A stretch of DNA of 9,946 nucleotides from an uncultured Arsenicibacter sp. Lineage in GTDB: Bacteria > Bacteroidota > Bacteroidia > Cytophagales > Spirosomataceae. The notes below the pieces were generated by a model. It had not been told where the DNA came from. It searched no databases and saw nothing but the letters and a program-made list of their open reading frames with translations. Shown here piece by piece: positions 6,717 through 9,946 of the stretch (its first letter is position 1; the number at the start of each line of letters is the position of its first letter). Location of the stretch: the NCBI RefSeq assembly GCF_945952095.1, contig NZ_CAMFHL010000268.1, forward strand, positions 1 to 9,946, written 5' to 3'. Position numbers and translations under genes: made by a program.

Positions 6717-9455
6717 ATGACTTTTCGATTACTAAAAACGTCGTTAGCGACAGGCGCACTGGCAGGGGCCGTGGCCTTAACGTCCGGCTGGAAGGCCACA
6801 ACGCCTGCTGGGTTGCCGGTGAAAAACGCGGTGGCTGACACCACGGACCGGCCCGATGAAAACCGGTTTACTAAAGTCCTGCTGTCCAATGACCTGAACG
6901 AACCGATGGAGCTGGCCGTAGCACCGGACGGACATGTGTTTTTCGTCGAACGGGCCGGTAAGTTTTATATGTACGATCCGGTACAGAAAAAGACCCGCCT
7001 GTTGTATGATTTTCCGGTGAAAGCCGTCGATAAGTACCTGAACGGCCTGTTGGGCATGACTATTGATCCCAACTTCAGCAAGAACCGGTTCTTGTACTTT
7101 TTTTATACCATTCAGGAGGGCGGACAAACCCGGCAGCGGATTGCCCGGTTCCGGATGAACACCGATAATACCCTGGATGTGGCGTCGGAAAAGTCCATCA
7201 TCGAGTTTCCGATTGACCTCGAAGTGAGTGCGCACACGGGTGGCTCCATGGCGTGGGATGCCCGCGGGAACCTGTTTATTTCGACCGGCGACAATACCGT
7301 TCCGTTTGAATCAAGCGGGTATGCGCCGATTGATTCCCGCGAAGGCCGCCTGACGTTTGATGCGCAGCGCTCGGCGGGAAACCCGAATGATTTGCGGGGG
7401 AAAATCCTGCGTATTCACCCGGAGGCTGATGGCAGTTATACCATTCCGGAAGGCAACCTGTTTCCGAAAGGGATGACCGGTACACGCCCGGAAATCTACG
7501 TTATGGGTTGTCGTAATCCCTACCGGATTTCGGTCGATCCGGCAACCGGATATGTCTATTGGGGCGAAATCGGGCCGGATGCCGGGACCGACGGCAAGCA
7601 GGGGCCGCGCGGATACGACGAAATCAACCAGGCAAAGAAGCCCGGCAACTATGGCTGGCCGTACTTTGTGGGGGATAGCAAACCGTACCACGCCTATGAC
7701 TTTGCGACTAAACAGATCGGCGAGCTGTTCGATCCGAATGCACCGGTTAACCGGTCGCCGTTTAATACCGGCATGAACAACCTGCCGCCGACGCAGAAAG
7801 CAATGATCTGGTACCCGTACAACAAGTCTGACGAGTTTCCGCAACTGGGTGTCGGTGGCCGCTGCGCGATGGGCGGACCGGTCTATCACTTCGATCCGGC
7901 CCTGAAATCGTCGGTGAAGCTGCCGGCGTATTACGACAAAGCGCTGTTTGTATATGACTGGATGCGGAACTGGGTGTTTGCCGTCCGGCTGGATGCGCAG
8001 CAGAACTACCAGTCGATGGAGCCGTTTATGCCGGCCTCGGGCGATTTTCGCCGTCCGGTTGATCTGGAAGTAGGGCCGGACGGGGCATTCTACATGCTCG
8101 AATACGGTTCTGTTTACGGAATCGACAACGAAGATGCGCGCCTGGTCCGAATTGAATTCAACGCCGGTAACCGGGCACCGGTTGCGAAGATTGCGGCAAA
8201 GGATACCATCGGACTCGCGCCGTTTCAGGTGGCATTCGACGGAAGCGGGAGCCGGGACTTCGACAAGGGCGATCAGCTGACCTATGCGTGGCAGTTCGAA
8301 GGTGGAAAAGTCGGGTCAACCGAAGCAAATCCGACGTACACCTTTAAAAAGAACGGCATCTATAAGGTCCGCCTGAAAGTAAGTGATCCGCACGGCAAAT
8401 CCAGTATGGATACGCTGACGATCCGCGTTGGCAACACCATGCCGGAAGTCGCCATTAAGGTCGCTGATAACAGCACGTTCTTCACGCCGACTCAGATGCC
8501 GTTGTCGTATACGGTGTCTGTGAAAGACCGTGAGGATAAGGTGATTGACCCGAAGCGGGTGAAGGTGGTGATGAACTACATTCCGAAAGTCGGCAACGAG
8601 CCGATTGTGGGTCACCAGCAGTTGTCGGGCAGTTTCAGCCTCGGTAAGTCGCTGATTGCGGGGTCTGATTGTAAGGCCTGCCACCAGATTGCGGCCAAAT
8701 CCGTAGGGCCGGCATTTGTGGACGTGGCTAAAAAATACCGCGAAGACAAAACCGCAACCGCAAAGCTGGCGAATAAAATTATTGTCGGCGGGGGCGGTGT
8801 CTGGGGCGAACATGCCATGAGTGCCCACCCGCAGCTCTCGCGCGAAGAAGCTACCGAAATGGTGAAATATGTCCTGTCGCTGGCCGATCAGCCGGTCGAA
8901 AACCGGATTGCGCCTAAAGGTACACTGGCTCTGAAAGAACACGTCGGCAAGGAACAGCGTGGCCGGTATGTGCTGACCGCTACCTACACCGACAAGGGCA
9001 CTGTCTATCCGCTGACCTGTACCGATGCGCTGATCCTGCGGCCAAACCGCGTGTTAGGCAGTGAGGCCGATGTTATTCACAACCTCGACCGGCAGGGTAA
9101 ACGCCTCGGCACTATCCACCACGGATCGTATTTTGTGCTGAAAAACATTGACCTCAAAGGCATTGATGAACTGACCTACCGATACTCTTCGCAGAACCGC
9201 GACGCTACCCTCAACGTACATCTTGATTCGCCAACCGGGCCGGTCATCAGCTCGTTTACCTATACCGCTACCGGTGCCTGGGATAAATATGTGGAGGCGG
9301 GTGCTTCGGTGCAGGCCACTGCCGGTCGCCACGATCTGTATTTTGTTTTCGATAAGCAGCAGACGCCAAACCAACACCTGTTCTCGCTCGAATGGATTGA
9401 TTTTCACCACAAAGCCGCTGGCGCTGTGTCAGAGGTGAAGGCCAGGGGTAAATAA
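6717..9455 (+). CDS. Secreted GSDH-family (PQQ-type) sugar dehydrogenase fused to PKD, cytochrome c and carbohydrate-binding-like domains
   Basis: The ATG at 6717 gives 912 residues opening with a signal-like segment (MTFRLLKTSLATGALAGAVA). Residues about 49-480 match the beta-propeller of soluble aldose/glucose dehydrogenases (HTGGSMAWD, STGDN, GCRNPYRISVDP with Arg266, NYGWPYFVGD, RRPVDLEVGPDGAFYMLEYG). This family oxidises sugars, typically with PQQ. A PKD domain spans about 487-573 (LAPFQVAFDGSGSRD). A class I cytochrome c domain spans about 635-725, with CKACH at 652-656 (bases 8670-8684) covalently binding heme and Met701 (EHAMSAHPQ) as likely second ligand. It appears inserted in an Ig-like beta domain whose halves lie at about 575-630 and 730-780. 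The C-terminal 780-898 resembles a CBM6-like sugar-binding module. The protein is probably periplasmic, passing electrons from sugar to its own heme. It is divergent from the regulator and upstream of the DUF1080 gene. Whether PQQ is really the cofactor is uncertain, because many Bacteroidota lack PQQ synthesis. Confidence 0.92.
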   Translation: MTFRLLKTSLATGALAGAVALTSGWKATTPAGLPVKNAVADTTDRPDENRFTKVLLSNDLNEPMELAVAPDGHVFFVERAGKFYMYDPVQKKTRLLYDFPVKAVDKYLNGLLGMTIDPNFSKNRFLYFFYTIQEGGQTRQRIARFRMNTDNTLDVASEKSIIEFPIDLEVSAHTGGSMAWDARGNLFISTGDNTVPFESSGYAPIDSREGRLTFDAQRSAGNPNDLRGKILRIHPEADGSYTIPEGNLFPKGMTGTRPEIYVMGCRNPYRISVDPATGYVYWGEIGPDAGTDGKQGPRGYDEINQAKKPGNYGWPYFVGDSKPYHAYDFATKQIGELFDPNAPVNRSPFNTGMNNLPPTQKAMIWYPYNKSDEFPQLGVGGRCAMGGPVYHFDPALKSSVKLPAYYDKALFVYDWMRNWVFAVRLDAQQNYQSMEPFMPASGDFRRPVDLEVGPDGAFYMLEYGSVYGIDNEDARLVRIEFNAGNRAPVAKIAAKDTIGLAPFQVAFDGSGSRDFDKGDQLTYAWQFEGGKVGSTEANPTYTFKKNGIYKVRLKVSDPHGKSSMDTLTIRVGNTMPEVAIKVADNSTFFTPTQMPLSYTVSVKDREDKVIDPKRVKVVMNYIPKVGNEPIVGHQQLSGSFSLGKSLIAGSDCKACHQIAAKSVGPAFVDVAKKYREDKTATAKLANKIIVGGGGVWGEHAMSAHPQLSREEATEMVKYVLSLADQPVENRIAPKGTLALKEHVGKEQRGRYVLTATYTDKGTVYPLTCTDALILRPNRVLGSEADVIHNLDRQGKRLGTIHHGSYFVLKNIDLKGIDELTYRYSSQNRDATLNVHLDSPTGPVISSFTYTATGAWDKYVEAGASVQATAGRHDLYFVFDKQQTPNQHLFSLEWIDFHHKAAGAVSEVKARGK

Positions 9456-9467
9456 GATGTAAACGTA

Positions 9468-9568
9468 TGCCACAAAGGCACTAAGGATAGAAGAAGCACA
9501 AAGTTGTAGCGTCTTTATCAGTAAATCAAAATCTTAGTGCTTCTTTAAGGCTTAGTGTCTTCGTGGCA
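9468..9568. repeat. Nested imperfect inverted repeats between two genes
   Basis: The outer arms are TGCCACAAAGGCACTAAG (9468-9485) and CTTAGTGTCTTCGTGGCA (9551-9568), complementary at 16 of 18 positions. The inner arms are AAGAAGCACAAAG (9491-9503) and CTTAGTGCTTCTT (9533-9545), complementary at 12 of 13. The loop is 9504-9532. The arms share a CACTAAG/CACAAAG core, so the unit looks built from one repeated word. There is no T run, so it is not a simple terminator. It could be a REP-like intergenic repeat or an RNA stability element between cotranscribed genes. Confidence 0.8.
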
Positions 9569-9586
9569 AAAAAACGTACCAAACGA

Positions 9587-9946
9587 ATGAAAACAACCGC
9601 GTTCTTTTCCGGCCTGGTGGCCGCAGGGCTGGGTATCCTGTTGCTGACAGGCGTATCGGCTCCCCCGAAAAAAGATAACTGGATACAGCTCTTTAATGGC
9701 AAAGACCTGAAAGACTGGTCCGTAAAGATTACCGGGCACCCGCTGAACGATAATTATGGCAATACGTTCCGTGTCGAAGACGGCAAAATGGTTGTCCGCT
9801 ATGACCAGTACGACGCCTTTAACGAGCAGTACGGCCATATTTTCTACAACAAACCTTTTTCAGCTTATTTGCTGGTAGTCGAATACCGGTTTGTGGGCGA
9901 ACAGGTGAAAGGCGGACCGGGCTGGGCCATCCGCAATAGCGGGGCC
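9587..9946 (+). CDS. Secreted DUF1080 / 3-keto-disaccharide hydrolase-type protein, 3'-truncated by the window edge
   Basis: The ATG at 9587 begins a frame open to the window end (120 residues seen). Residues 1-25 form a signal peptide (MKTTAFFSGLVAAGLGILLL followed by TGVSA). Then comes the typical DUF1080 opening, WIQLFNGKDLKDWSVKITGH, followed by FRVEDGKMVVRYD, FNEQYGHIFYNKPFSAYLLV and GGPGWAIRNSG. This concanavalin-like beta-sandwich family (PF06439) is named for 3-keto-disaccharide hydrolases, which cleave glycosides previously oxidised at C3; many members are uncharacterised. It lies 131 bp after the sugar dehydrogenase on the same strand with no clear promoter in between, so cotranscription is likely. 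About half of the usual family length is visible, and catalytic residues later in the protein cannot be judged. Confidence 0.9.
   Translation, partial: MKTTAFFSGLVAAGLGILLLTGVSAPPKKDNWIQLFNGKDLKDWSVKITGHPLNDNYGNTFRVEDGKMVVRYDQYDAFNEQYGHIFYNKPFSAYLLVVEYRFVGEQVKGGPGWAIRNSGA

Noticed and set aside
8316..8942. 208-residue minus-strand open frame
   Set aside because: It lies wholly antisense to the PKD and cytochrome c part of the dehydrogenase, whose frame has clear domain motifs. It shows no recognisable family and arises from the codon bias of the real gene.
1..9946. CRISPR arrays, tRNA or rRNA genes
   Set aside because: No regularly spaced repeats and no tRNA- or rRNA-like sequences were seen on either strand.

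Overview
The window looks like a Bacteroidota chromosome, most likely a Cytophagales-type bacterium (Spirosoma/Larkinella-like by overall feel; the genus is a guess). The reasons are a giant one-protein hybrid two-component regulator with a periplasmic beta-propeller sensor, start codons without Shine-Dalgarno sequences, a TAnnTTTG-type -7 promoter element, an FGly sulfatase, and a PKD/cytochrome c sugar-dehydrogenase fusion next to a DUF1080 protein. Coding DNA is GC-rich, while part of one intergenic stretch is only 25% GC.

Layout: (1) 1-1638 (+) is an arylsulfatase that has lost its N-terminus to the window edge, followed by a strong hairpin terminator. (2) 1700-2398 has no intact gene. 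It holds an exact 44-bp copy of the 3' end of the next gene, several hairpins, the 3' remnant of an unknown gene with its own terminator, and two perfect palindromes of 20 and 22 bp. (3) 2399-6625 (-) is a 1408-residue hybrid two-component system (propeller sensor, Y_Y_Y, membrane span, histidine kinase, receiver, AraC-type DNA-binding domain), convergent with the sulfatase. (4) 6626-6716 is a short divergent promoter region. (5) 6717-9455 (+) is a secreted GSDH-family (PQQ-type) sugar dehydrogenase fused to PKD, cytochrome c and a C-terminal carbohydrate-binding-like domain. (6) 9456-9586 contains nested imperfect inverted repeats. (7) 9587 to the window end (+) is the start of a secreted DUF1080/3-keto-disaccharide hydrolase-type protein.

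The likely theme is periplasmic handling of a sulfated or otherwise modified glycan. The regulator would sense a sugar in the periplasm, the sulfatase would remove sulfate esters, and the dehydrogenase-cytochrome fusion plus the DUF1080 protein could form an oxidise-then-cleave pair. That joint function is inferred from gene order and families; no substrate can be read from the sequence.

The most unusual structural feature is the 44-bp direct repeat (1701-1744 and 2403-2446). It makes the 702-bp interval look like an insertion into the very end of the regulator gene that rebuilt the gene's last codons, as site-specific integration into gene 3' ends does. With the insert removed, the regulator's stop would lie 6 bp from the sulfatase terminator hairpin, a compact convergent arrangement.
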